Below are positions 48,501 to 61,400 of a DNA stretch of 64,000 bases, one piece after another (position 1 is the stretch's first letter; each line of letters opens with the position of its first letter). The stretch lies in the NCBI GenBank assembly GCA_013398295.1, contig VZSF01000644.1, positions 1-64,000 of the forward strand. The letters run 5' to 3'. Below the pieces are notes generated by a model. The model had not been told where the DNA came from and searched no databases. It saw nothing but the letters and a program-made list of their open reading frames with translations. The DNA is from Chionis minor. Lineage: Eukaryota; Chordata; Aves; Charadriiformes; Chionididae. A program made the translations under genes and the position numbers.

Positions 48501-51500
48501 TCTGCATGCATAACTGTACCAAGATCAGAGAAGAGATTTTTATAAAGGTTACTTGTAAAGGGCATAATTGAGTTGTAAGAGCCATGAAAATTCTCCAGCT
48601 GTTCTTAACAATTCAGTGTTATTCTGACCAAATAAAATGTTTATACTTAACTTGCTTGTATTAATATATTTTCTTCCTTGTTAAATGAGCACGGCTAGTT
48701 CTTTTCGCTAGTGATTGTTGCATTACCTTTGAATATTAGCTTTGGGACCAAAACTATTTAAAGTTGCCCTCTGGGATGGTGTTACTACATTACGTGGACT
48801 CAAAATGCAAAGATGTCATGGGAAGTAGGAGGATGTTCTCAGGGATAATTTAGAGAAGAGCTGTGTATGAGTTGGTGGAGGCAGATGAACACATGGGAAA
48901 GGAGGCACTCCGCTTTTGTGAAATACTAACATTTCCATGGGCGTTCTGAAGCAAAGAACCCTTATTAAGAATAAAGGTGAACAAAATGGTATTATTGAGA
49001 AGTCTTGTGGACAACTTTGTTTCTTTAAGAACAGTAAGAGTTCTTCAGTCCGTCCCCCCCATTTACTTTGCTTTGACTGTTTTTCATTTTGTGGGGAAGC
49101 ACCCAATCTCTCTCTGTCTGGGTATGTAGTACCCAGTAACCATGGGGCACGCACTTACACTTTTCTCTTAGCAGTGATCAGTGCATTTTCCAAACCTATG
49201 GTGAAGTGTGACTTTTTGTTCCTAGGGGGAAAAAAACAAGTTGGATTTTCTTCTGAGGTATAATACAAAAAGAGAATGTATCTGAAATAAGGAATCTCTG
49301 GTTGCGCACATATCGTATCATCTGTTTTATATTGTGTGTTCTGTGAAGTTAGTGCTTTTTTGTTTTTTTCCCCATTAAGATCCCTGGGAACCAGGCTGGT
49401 AAGTCAGTCCATTTTAGTCTGTGAACTACTTTGGTGAGACTACAAGCAGGTGACTGCTTATGCTCGTTTAACCTCTTAATGGTGCTGTGCATGCCGAGAT
49501 TCCTTTTGCCCTCTGATGAGCCTTCAGAATTTCTAGGGCATGTTTTGCACTCCTCTGCGCTGCAATAAATTAAGCTGCTTTCTCAGGGTGCTGCGCAAGT
49601 ACCATCTTGTCGTTGGGTATAATGGGGGAGGGAAGGGCAGAGAGAGAAATTCAGTGAAGAGTTGAGGATGGCGAGTATCAGCCCATATCCTCAGTGCGGT
49701 CAGTACCATGGTGGGGTGGTGGTGGCTTCTGAGGGTCAGGGGAAGGAGAGGTGCGGGAAGAGCTGCTGTGGTCAGCGCACTCTTTTGGTTTTGGTTGTTT
49801 TTTTTTTTCTTTTTTTCCCCCAGCGTGGTGGGACGCCCTTCTGCCCTGCCAGGTATTGTTCTCCTTGGTTCCCTGCCAGGGCACCAGCCCGACAACGTAA
49901 GTGAAACCAGCCGTGGCTCACTCGCGCTTTCAGGCAGGTCAGCAAGTTTGGTCTGCAGACTTGGAGGGGCAGAGAGGGTTTAAGAGTAATATCTGAGGAA
50001 ACATCTGTGATGACTAGTTGCTGAAGGCATAACTTCTGCGTTAGCAGAGTGAATTTTTGGTACGGTGTGGCGATGCTTTGTGCAGTTTTCTGTCCAGTCC
50101 CAAGTGTCGGTGTGTTTTCTTTGCGTGTTAGCTCTGAATAGCTGCAACGCAGCCCCAGTAAGACATCCTATTTACTTGCTCTTTTTTTGTTACGACTTTA
50201 GTCAGGCTTTTAATTCTGTTGAAGTAGTTGGACTTGAGGGTAGGGGGGAAGAGAACAGATGCATCAGGAAGAGAAAAGCTCTAGTAAATATTCCACTGAT
50301 GTGGAGTAGAGGAGAAGGAGGAGTTTCCTACTAGTAGGAAACGAACAGGGACAAAATTGTCAAGATCGGCATGGGCTGGGAATGCACGGATAGGGGAAAG
50401 GGATTAATATGAACACTCAAGCTGCTCAAAGGTAAACCTTTTTTCCCTCTGCTGTATAATTCTTTAAGCAAGACTCTTTAAGCATATTTCCTCTGCAAGC
50501 TTTCCCACTTCAGATGCCTTTTAATGAAAAGTATGGCTTTATTTTGCTTTATTGTGAAGGGGAAACAGCTTCTTCCTTTGAAGCTCATGCTATTCAAATG
50601 GCCAAAGAAATTTAGTTTACGGTGGAGAAGCCGTGAGAAACAGTGTCTCTGGAGGGGATGGCTGGCTGGTGGTTGCTGCCATGGCCACGCTAGCAGCAGT
50701 ACTTGCTGTGCAGGAGGTTCAGACCATGTCACTGCTTACACCACGGTGGCACAAGGAAGGTGTGGAAGACCACTTTTTAGAGTGGGCATGCTGTTAAAAA
50801 GTGAATGAGTAGAAGCAAGCAGCCAGCATATGGAGCTGAAACAGGAGGAATAGTTGATAATACTGGGAAAATTTGAAGGTAAAGATCAGATCAGTGTAAA
50901 ACTGCTGGAATACACATCTGCTTCATCTTACACGGAGCAAGCTCACTAAAACTGGCGTAACTGGCTATTATTGTACTGCCTTTGGAGGTTTCCTACTGAT
51001 TTAACAAGTTTCTGTGAGAAAGTATTTTGGATCTGTTAAAGAGAAAAGGTTAAGCCATGCTGCTTGATATGCATTGTGTGTTCTTTCGTCCCATCTTCCA
51101 TATGATGGCCTTCAGTTTCATAAATGTTTTAGGGCAATTTATAAGCTGGTTGTATTCATTCTCAGTTAAGCTTTTGGTATGAAACGTGAAGCAGCTTTAT
51201 GATCTGCACTGATTTTGGTTTAAAAATCATAGTGGAACTGTTAGCACCTGATGCTTTCAACTTTTCTAGGTGTGCTGTAGTCTATATGTAGTCCTTCTTA
51301 CTCGTGAAATTTGACTTTAAACAGAAAATGGAAAGCTTTACATAAATTATTAAGACTGGATGGTATATCTAATCAGCTCTTTAACATGCATTGCAAGCAT
51401 CAGGAACTGAGCTCAGCTTTGTTCTTAGGAATTGAGCATCAGAGCGGGGGAAGAAGCGGAATAGGGTTGTCTACACGAGTGCTTAGTGTTTTTTATATTC

Positions 51501-53400
51501 TGCAGTTTAATAGCTTGATCCAAATGATTGTTTCAAGCAAGGGATGCATTGGTAGAAACGTGCTTTTGTTTTTAGCTCATCTCTACAACTAGGCTGTGTA
51601 AATGTAAAGTGCCATGAAGTCACTTATGCTTTGCTCCTTAGGGGTCATGTGCACACCTTGCTTCTCCTGCACAAGGCAGGGCTGGAATCTGAACTAGAAT
51701 GTTTTTCTAAACTAGCTCATTACTAGACATCCTGTGCTTGGCAGGGCCCTCCAAAGGCTGAAGTTGGGTGTTTTTTGTAACATAGGGATGGTGCCAATTA
51801 TGTCTACTGGCAAGTGTCGCTGAATTGATGCATCGTTGACTTGATTCTGAGAAGAACCACACTTGGCTGGGATTTCCTGTTCTGTGAAATGTGTAGAACT
51901 GCTCATTCCTAAAGGTTGCGTTGGAGAAAATCCATTCTTATCAAGACCTCATAATTTTTTATTTTAATAAGTGTTATCCTGTTTGTGGCAGAAGATGGGT
52001 TGAAATACAGTGTGTTTATCTTGCTTCGTTAGTCATTTTGCACAGTATTAAAACTGCAAGGGTATTGGTAGTATTTTAAGTGCAGCTGCTTTATGATGGC
52101 GGAATATACAGTTTAGGATAAAGTACTATATGTATCTCTATGTGCTACTGTATGCTCTTATATTCTGTCACACTAGCAATATCCTGTTACCATAGGTATC
52201 TTGTGCCTCTGCTGGAGTTTGTGGAAGAATACAAGATCAAACCGATAAATGAGTAGCATGCTTCAAGGTGGGTTTCGTTTGGTGGAATTTCTAATATTGT
52301 AATTTCTAAATTTAGCATTTTATTAGGCCAGATGCATCCATTTCTGGGGTGTTCTTCCACAAATACACACAGAGCTCAGCTGTGTATATCTAGGGCTGGC
52401 TTAGGACAGTAAGCTTAAAAGCTGGAGTGTCAACATGCTGTCCTACTTTTATTGTATTTGAAGAATATCAGGTGTGAAAAGGATCTTTGTGGCTGTGTTC
52501 CAGTAGCCCAATGTGGGGAGACTGCTGAGGAGCATTGTGGTGGGTGGGTATGCCTGTCATCTAGAGGCAGCTGCTCCTCACTAAAACACTGTTAGTTGGC
52601 CTGTAAAAACTACTGGGTGGCTCCTGAATGCTGTCTCTGCCGGCACCTACGGGAATTGGCTCGGGGTTGTTGCTTCTGCGTCTTGTTAGCAAAACTTCTA
52701 AACATACTGTGTTTACCAATGTGATAAATACTCCTCTTACCCCTCCCATTCCTCCCATAGATACTGAAAAACTGTTTCATAGAAAACAATCCAAGTACTT
52801 TTTTTCAAAGGCGAGGTGGTTGTTCGATCAAAAAAACCTTGAAACTGCTTTTTTAGAAAACTGTGTAAACTGTGGTGTTTTTGTAGAAGTAAATGTTCCA
52901 TAAAAGAAAAATATGTGGAGAGCAAATTGAGATAAAATATACAGGAAGCTTGAATGTCAGTGACTAATGAGATGGTATGTTTTGCCTGTAACTTTCTGTA
53001 AGGCACTATCTGTATCTACAATCTTCAAATGGTCCGGCTACTAAAAGGTATCCAACCTTCCTCAGATAAAATGTCTACTTAAAAATCTGGTCTAGGCTAT
53101 GTTTTCCTGCAGCCACAGCTATACTGCTATATAAAGCGTGAGTGGGGAAAAGTCATTGTTCTGTGAAGTAGCGAGCATGTTTCCCATGCTTTTGAAGGGG
53201 TTAGTGAGGGCTACTGGATTTTCAATGTGGTTGTGAACTCTAGCTTGATCCGGACTTCTCATAGTTTCATGGCATCTAATTACAGAACAGGAGTTTTATT
53301 CTTGTTTTGTGACGTGGCTAGGCTAAGAGTAAGATTTTTTTTTTTTGGTGCTGATTATGTTAATATGGTGAACGTCATCTGACTTCAGTTCTTGTAAAGA

Positions 53401-53765
53401 GAATGATAGAATGCCAGGTTGGAAGGGACCTCAGGGATCATCTGGTCCAACCTTTCTTGGCAAAAGCACAGTCTAGACCAGATGGCCCAGCACCCTGTGC
53501 AGGGGAATGTTAAAAGTGCCCAGAGATGGGGGGATTATTCCAATGGTTGGTTGTTCTCAGTGTGAAAAGTTTTCCTCTTGTGTCTAATCGGACTCCGAAC
53601 TCTCTCCAGGAGTAACCTGTACCCATTACACCTAAGCTGTTCCTTGTAAAAAGAGAGTCTCCATCTTCTTTGTAGCCACCCTTTAAATGTTGCAACATGG
53701 TGATAAGGTCTCCCCTAAGCCTTCTTTTCTTCAGGCTGAACAAACCCAATTCTCTCAGACTTCCC
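53401..53765 (-). mobile_element. CR1 LINE 3' fragment
   Basis: The plus strand reads AGAATGATAGAATG, GGTTGGAAGGGACCTCAGGG and TCATCTGGTCCAACC, the reverse complement of a CR1 3' end. Minus-strand frames further in encode LGLFSLKKRRLRGDLITMLQHLKGGY, an ORF2 C-terminal motif. It is 5'-truncated and diverged. Confidence 0.92.
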
Positions 53766-53939
53766 GAGAGAAAGAACTGGGCAAAGGCGCTGGGTGCGGG
53801 CAGCGCGTTGTTGGGGCTGCACCTGGAATCACACGTGCACTTTTGAGACTCCTCTCTTAAAACAGCTTCACTAATTAGTCCTGAAAAGTGCCCACTGAAA
53901 AATTTGAGGAGAGGAAAATGATAAAAAAAAATGCTGGAG

Positions 53940-54566
53940 TGGGGAGCTGCCCAGGGGGATGAGGTTAGGAGCCACTGTGGTGCCAGCAGAGCCGCCCGGG
54001 GGAGTTCAGGAGCCGCCCGGGGGCGTTTCGGAGCTGCCCGGGGGGTTCCTGCCCTGCGTGGGCTCCGAGGGCGGAAGGGCCGCGGCGGCGGAGCGCTGGA
54101 GAAGCGGGGAGGGGGACCCCCCCCCCACCCCCGCCGCCCCGGGTGTCCGCACCGCTCACCGCTCCTCACGCCCGGTGCGGCGGGCGAGCCCCGGGGGGGC
54201 CGGGCCGGGCGGCCGAGGAGGCCGGCGCTCGCCCGGCGGGGGCAATCGCCGGCCGGGCCCNNNNNNGGGGGGGCGACACGGAGCGGGGCTCGCGGGGGGC
54301 GGGCAGCGGGCCGGCCGGTGAGCCCGGGCTGGCAGCGAGGTCGAGCCGTGTGACCGTGACCGTGGCAGTAAGCCGCGGGGCCGGGGTTGGGGTTTTGGGT
54401 GTTTTCCTGAAATCCGGCGTCGCCGAAGCTGGCCGCGCCGGTGCAGCCGCAGGAGCGTGCTGTGCCCCGTCTGTGAACGGCGCCCTGGAGCAAACCCAGA
54501 GCCGGGCAGCCTCGCCGTGTGCCTGCCGTCCTGTGCCCAGCCCGCGGCAGGCTGGGGCGTGCGAGG
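53940..54566. promoter_or_regulatory. Intronic CpG island, candidate alternative ATOSA promoter
   Basis: About 600 bases are CpG- and GC-rich, with a 6-base N gap at 54261-54266 and three 20-21-bp units around GCCGCCCGGGGG (53989-54049). A GTGAGC donor-like site lies at 54318-54323. An island inside a long first intron often marks an alternative first exon. No promoter element beyond CpG content is certain. Confidence 0.45.
54261..54266. other. Assembly gap (6 N)
   Basis: Six N in a C/G homopolymer context. Confidence 0.99.
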
Positions 54567-57500
54567 TCTTGTCTTTCAGCCTCCCTTTAGAGGAGAGTAA
54601 TGGACAGCCTGAAAATGAACTCTGTTAATTCATTACATTGTTGGGGCAAGAGTATTAAATGGCCTGGAACGGGAGGGGGGTATTTCTAAGGCTCATTAAA
54701 AGTGAGAGGTCTAGTTAAATGCCAAATCAGACAGCAGTCGTAGTTGCTGGAGCCATATGTAACTGCTTGACTCTTCATTGTTATGGAGGAAAAAAATATC
54801 TCGCCCCCCTCCCAAAAACACCCTGAAGCTTAACTGAGTTTCTTCTGTGCCTTGTTATGTAGGTCAAGTTTCTCTCTCTTTTTTTTTTCTTTTTCCCCTC
54901 GCCAGCAGGAGGAAACTTACAGTATTTTGATTTCTGCTAGAAACAATGCATGAAAGCATTATCAGCCCTTTGCCACTACTTGTTTGTCTTGCCGCAAATG
55001 AAGCTGATGCAAATATGTCAGCTTTGGGGGCAACTAAAAATACGTATTTTTAATTAGCAGCTTGCTGGTTGCTCAACTACATGCTATGTTTAAAGCTAAT
55101 TAAATACCATACTGAACTCAATGCTGAATTGAGCATTATCCATTCCTTTTTATGCAAACCTGTTCTCTAAGAATGCAAATGTTGTTCCGACCAAGTGCTT
55201 GCATATATTTTCATCCCGGGTCTAGAGCTTGTTGGTGTTCCTCGGAAAGGTACTGGAGCTCTAGCTTAAGCGAGCCTGCTGACATTAGATGTTTACCTCC
55301 TGATACAGGAGGAGGAACAATTCCACTAGTGTACTCTTGTGGTTTGTGTGGGAATACTGGTTTTGAATCACTGAAGCATTGCTTTATGAAGTAGTGAGGA
55401 ATTTTTGAGAGGACAAAGTCAAACTTCACAATTGCGTATATTAAATTTAAAATGTGTTACTTTAATGTCTGCCATTTTGCTATGTAGAAAATTGCCATAT
55501 ATTAGGAGAGAGAGGCAAACTAGATTCTTGGCTGAAATTCTGTTAAGCCTTTAAATTTTGACCCTATGTAACATTTTATTCATTTGAGTACCAGAAGACT
55601 ATTAAAGCTTAATAACATGACTTACAATGTGGAAACTTGTAAATAGCTGAATTGTGCCATATGACACAGTTCAATTCTAAAACTATCAAAAATGTTCTAT
55701 TGTTTTATCCATTTGAAATTCCGTAGTAGGCTCTGGTGTCCATTTTAAAATGAGCAGTCTCTTATACAGCTTGAGAGTTGTAATGTCCTCATTTATCCTC
55801 CCAAATGAAGTTTAAAAACAATTTTATGGGCCTGGCTGTTATCCCAGAATTTTTTTAAATGGGAAGCATGTATTGTCTCTTTTGTAACTTTTTTACTTTT
55901 GCAGGTTACTGTTTAACCGCTTAAGGGCAGGCCTTGTAGGTGAAGGTTAATAGCATTGGAAAAATTAGCTGAGGAGCTTCATGCTGCTCCACCATCATCA
56001 ATTTCAGCTCAGTTCTTTCAGAACTCCTTGTGTTTCTGATGAAGTAGTACGGTCTCTGCCTTTGGTCTGCTGGCCTTATTCCTTTTCTTCCACTCCACCC
56101 TCTAAATAATCTGGACTGCAAATACTGAAACAAACCTGCCAAAGCTGGAGGTAGCCTCACTAGCTAGGGGGAGGATTTTGGGTGGTCAAACATGTTCTGA
56201 CAGAGTTCCACAAGATAAATAACCCTCTGCTTAGATGACAATGAACAGGTTGTAACATCAAAGTTTTGAGAGATGATCTAAGAAAGCACAAAGAGAAGAT
56301 GAATACACAAAGGAGCTGCAGTAGAAGAGGTCAGATGCCATGAAATTACTTTGCTCTGGGCTTTTTGTGTTGTCTTTTTCTTTATTTCAGATAAAATAAT
56401 GCGATTCTTAATCTACATTCCTCACCTGAGGACACTTCCTAACAAGTCCTGTGCTTTTTCTCCCTGTGTGCTTTTTAAGTACCCTCATAGCTAGTTCTGT
56501 CCTAGCAGCAGTGCTACAGAAGTTTCTGAATTGTAGGTGTGATTTCTAACTGATGTGATGTTGTAATAAAGTTATAAGAGTATCAGCTCCTACTTAACCT
56601 GCATACTCTAATCTGATGTTTAATGTGCTGTCTGTTAAAATAAAATTCTTGAATTCTTGAGTGTTTCTATCTCTTTTCCTTGTGAATATTCTTTAAAAGC
56701 TTTATTATTAACAGTGCATTTGCACTGTTTGGTTTGTTTCTCGTTTTCTTGTTTTTCAGTTATTCTGGGGAAATTTAAAAAAAAAAAAAGGCATCTCAGT
56801 GTCATTAGTAGGTGCCTCACATTTAGGTAGAAAATGTGCTTAACAGTTCTTCCCCAGTGTGACTGTTTTTATCTTGGGCTTAGGTATGCCATCAGCGTTT
56901 GCATAGCTTTTTGGAGTTGAACCAAGTCTCTGGAGTTGACACGGTTTGATAGGCAGAAGGCTGCCCTGGAAGTAATTCACCAAGCTTTCACATGTGAAGT
57001 TGAATATCTCCAATGGAGACTTTTCCTGGACATGCTGAAGAAAACCCCACCTTTTCAGACACTTCTAGACGGTAGTTGCATCGTTCTTGCTGGAACCACA
57101 AGTAACGAAACTGCCGGAGTTCTTGTTTTGATACACTGTCGTGTGGGTCTCTCAACCATGGCATTATATCAGCTCTGTCCTCTGCGGCTGTGGTTGTATC
57201 TACCAAATCTCTCACCTTCGCAGAAGCTGAGAAGGCATCTCAGCCAGGGCTGTCTCTGCCCCAGGTCTTGCCACGCTGAGATTGCGAGTGCGTGTAACAG
57301 GCTGCTGGGCTGCTTGTCGTCTGAACGAAGACTGGCCTGGAAAATACTGTCTTGTTGTTTGGATGTGTGAATTAGTCTTCGGGTGCTCTGCAACTCTCTT
57401 TCCGTATTCCCACATAAACACTTTTCAAATTTTTCTTCCAGTTTATAAGTTTGGAGGATCTGAGCTTTACTGGCTATGCCTGCGAAGGGGATGCTCTTAG

Positions 57501-57890
57501 CATATGTGATGCAGTGTGTCCTTGTTAAATGACTGAAATGAGGACTTCCTGCTGAAGGCCTCTTACTTGCTCCTAATAGTACTGATTTTTTTTTTTTTTT
57601 AAGTAGTTCTAGGAACAGCAAAAGGAACAGTCATAGTGTTTCTATTTGGTCATTGTATAGCCTCCCACTTTCTTCTGAGAGCATGATGAGTGAGGAGCAA
57701 CAAGAGTGGCCTGCTCTCCTAGGACTAGATTCAGAAAGAGTCGATATTTTGCTTTGGGTCAGAGATTTGAATTAAGATAGTGAAGTCAAGATAAGGTAAA
57801 AGGTTTTTAACTCCAAAATTCTAAGCTTGGAAATGTGAGAACTAAGTTTTTGTTTTCTTAATGTATACAGCTAGTAGACACATATATTTC
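54567..57890 (+). other. ATOSA intron, AT-rich segment
   Basis: 54600-55150 is AT-rich and non-repetitive with several TAAT/ATTA and ATGCAAAT-like words (ATGCAAATA at about 55007), enhancer-like in composition. 56363-56390 is a strong acceptor-like pyrimidine tract with CAG, but the frame it opens soon stops. No exon is called. Confidence 0.4.
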
Positions 57891-57894
57891 AGAT

Positions 57895-58447
57895 CTTCTT
57901 AGAAGATAGTAAGGTCTCCCCGGAGCCTTCTCCTCTCCAGGCTGAACAACCCCAGCTCTCCCAGCCTGCCCTCCCAGCACAGGGGCTCCAGCCCTCGGAT
58001 CCTCGTCCTGGCCTCCTCTGGCCCCACTCCAACAGGTCCACGTCCCTCTTGTGTTGGGGACCCCAGCGCTGGAGGCAGCGCTGCAGGGGGGTCTCCCCCG
58101 AGCAGAGCAGGGGGCAGAATCCCCTCCCTCGCCCTGCTGGCCACGCTGTGGGGATGCAGCCCAGGATGTGGTTGTCTTTCTGGGCTGTGAGTGCAGATGG
58201 CCAGCTCGTGTCCAGCTTTTCATCCACCAGTACTCCGAAGTCCTTCTCCTCAGGACTGCTTTCGATCCCTTCATCCCCCAGCCTGTACTGATACTGAGGA
58301 TTGCCCCGACCCAGGTGCAGGACCCTGCACTTGGCCTTGTTGAACTTCTGAGGTTCACATGGGCTTATTTCTTGAGCTTGTCCAGGTCCCTCTGGATGGC
58401 ATCTTGTCCCTCAGGCCTGTCAACCTCACCCCACAGCTTGGTGATAA
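57895..58447 (-). mobile_element. CR1 LINE internal ORF2 fragment lacking its 3' end
   Basis: On the minus strand, ORF2 sequence runs up to ELGLFSLERRRLRGDLTIF and then stops. The last part of ORF2 and the 3'UTR with its octamer repeats are absent. Upstream frames hold CR1 words typical of the region coding for the reverse transcriptase C-terminus. CR1 copies are normally truncated at the 5' end, so loss of the 3' end points to a later deletion. Confidence 0.88.
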
Positions 58448-61400
58448 GTGTGTGCCTTTTCCTTGGTGAGAGAAGAGAGTATTGCCCAATTGTAAGTAAT
58501 GGTGGTCATCCTACCTGAAAGATAACTGAGCCCTGAGATGAATTTCCATATTAATTAGGAGCTTTACAAAAGGGGCAAAGGTGGAGAGTTAGATTGAGCA
58601 AACTTAAATAGCAAGCACCAGCGCTAACAAGCAAGACTGTTGTTAAATAGTTAATAACAGATGGCTGAACTTCTGATGCAAATGATCAGGCAGAACAAGA
58701 GAAGTTCTCTGCATCCTGACCTGGAGACTCCTCACTGCTGCCATAGCAACTAATGCTTTTTTTTCCCTCCAGTTTTAGCAAAGTTTATGGAACTGAAGAT
58801 GACTTCTTGGTTTTACGACTTTAAAATGAATATTTGAAGGCAAAGCAGACCAGCTGTAGGAGGAGAAAACGTAAACTAACAGAATGTGGATATGAATTCC
58901 TAGAGGCCTTGAGTATTTTAGTTCCTATAAGGTCTTTCTAAAAGATATCTGAAGGACCATATACTCTAAAATGTCCGGCAGTTAAAGCACTAGTTTAAAT
59001 AAGAACATTTATAGTCTGAGTGGAGCTATCTGAATCTTTTTCATTTAACTTAACATGAAAATTGCCTACTGCAACTAGAGCAGCGTTGCCAGGGGGAAAG
59101 GGAGAAGGGGGTATCTGGCCTGGGCATGGTACAGAAGAGCAAGGAAGAACCTGCAGCCCGTGGGGTGGCTGTGGCCTTTCGTCTGACTTGCGCTTGCAGC
59201 CCAGTGTTTGTCCTCCTCGGTGGGTGTATGGGAATGCCGCTGTAGGACGGTGGAGGTCTGCAGCGGGGCCATAGAGGGGGCTGAAGCTGTTTGCCTCTGG
59301 ACAGGGTAGGACCTTCTCTGCCCCTTTGGTGCAATTGAGTATTCTGGAGAAATACTGCTACAGCCCTACTTTGTCCATGCTCTTTTTGGGAAGGTGCTTG
59401 CCTTTGGCTGCTGTGGGGATGCCAGAAGGGCCCCGAGTGCTGTCTGTCTGTCTTATCTGCTGTAGCAAAGTTACTCTACAGTTCCTGTACCTACTGTCGT
59501 TAAATTTGAAACAGAAGGTTCAATATCTCTTTTTAGGATATAGACTAAACTGCTAGAGGGAAGCGCTTCTGAGGCAGGTTTTGGTCTGGTCCCCTGGGAA
59601 AGCTGTGAACAAGACCTGTGTTTATTACTGAACGCAGGTCACTTCTCATAAAGCGTAAACAACCTGTTGTAAGTCTGTTTTATCAATGCTGCTAAGAACA
59701 CGTAGGTTCTTCAGCTCTTGCTGTTCTTGTGAGGTACATCTGTGCCTGTGGGTCTTTACAGAATGAAGTCAGTCCATGTAGATGTGTACTGAGCCACTGT
59801 ATTCTCAAACTGTATTTCCAGCATGTTGGATTGTCTAGATGGATCAAGGAATTCTTCAGCCTCCAGGTGTATAACTCAGTCACAACGTTACTTTTAAAAA
59901 AAGGGGAAGCAAATTCATGGAGTTCTTACCAGAAGATTATTATTTCTTGTTATCGAGTTAAGAGGCACATTCAGGTATCACACTTTGCTGGGTATTATAC
60001 AGGCATGGAAGAAAAGACCATCCTCACCTCAGACCTCATGCGAGTATCAAACACGAAATCGATGACTTCCAACAGAGGGCTGTAAGGAAACAAAGGGATA
60101 ATACTGATGAGAGAGATAAACCGTGCTCCCAGCGCACAGGCTAACAAGCCTTTATCACTGCGACAGAGGAGCTACAGAGCAGAGTCATTTTGCATCAAGT
60201 GTGTTCTCCCCAGCTATAGGACAACACAGGGTGGAGGATGTACCAGTGATTAATCAGAGTCTAATTGGAAGTTTAGTGTGATAGTGAGTGAGAGACAATA
60301 GGAACGGTGGTAAGCCATGGAAGATCCTGAAAGTTTGTTGTTTGTTTGTTTGTTTGTTTTTAAAGTCATTTGTTTGTTATGAAAGGTGATGTTTTGAGAG
60401 GCAAAAAAGACAGTGTGAAAATAAGGTTTCCTGTTAGACAATGAGCGGAGCTACCTTCCTCGCCAGGCTGGATGCTGGTGAGGCATAATCTTTGCTATGT
60501 CTTTTTCATACTCATCTTCGGGGATAAATTTAATGAGAAGTCCCGCAGGCAGCGCCGGCGCTTCCCCGGGCAGGCAGATAGGGCACTGCCATCTGCTAGC
60601 TGCAGCCTGGGTGGCATTCACAGGGCTGTGCCCAGCCCAGGTGTCCCCCTGCCAGAGCCTGTTTCCAGCTTCGTCACAGCTTGGACTGTGAAGAATGTTT
60701 CTCTGAGACAAATCTTAGGATTGTTTTTCCGTAGTCAAGAGCAAAACCAACTCGTTCTGAAAGCAATTCTCCAAATGCTATTTCCTAGGGATCCAACCCA
60801 GGGATAAGGGTGTAGCAAGCCCAATTTGCACATTTTCCGGGGCATAAAGAGGGCAGGTTGCTTGTTGTCTGGATTCCCGTGCCATATTCTGGTCCTTTCA
60901 AGATCAGCCACTAATTCAGATGGTAAGAATAAAATGTTCTGTGCTAAAAATCTCTCAGATATGTTTTTTATTAGTTCTTGAAGATAAGTGATTGCAAAAG
61001 CCAGCTGTTTACAGTAATGACCAATGTAGTCATACGGAAACTTAAAATCTTTTTGACTATACTCTTCTACACTAATTTCTTTGTTACCTCTTAAAAAAAG
61101 TTCCTCTTCCTCCAACAAAATTACTCATAATTGTCACTTGATAGTAATTAAATTTGTTTTCTTTATTTTCCAACGGAAAATCTCTGTATAATGTTTTTGG
61201 TAACTGAAAGGGTTGACCAAACAAGTATGTCTATCAGCCACTTGGATTCTGTACTGTTTGTGGGGCTTTTTTTTTTTGTGTCTGCTGCTCAACTTGAGCA
61301 TTCACAATAATTTATTAAATCTCTTAAACCTGAGAAGTGGGTGAATCCTTAGTGTTACCTGAACTATGCCAATAGCTGATGTGTAGCAGATAGTGACTTT

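Noticed and set aside
53510..54493. 327-codon minus-strand open frame
   Set aside because: It fuses a CR1 tail to a CpG island and crosses an N gap. The recognisable part is CR1 ORF2, not a host gene.
56391..56494. Strong acceptor with phase fitting MKPER-D
   Set aside because: The pyrimidine tract is good and the first bases AT would complete an Asp codon. However, the frame continues unlike ATOSA and reaches a stop after about 33 codons.
56936..57370. 144-codon plus-strand open frame
   Set aside because: Starts with TTG, shows no coding-type base bias that I could see, and resembles no family.
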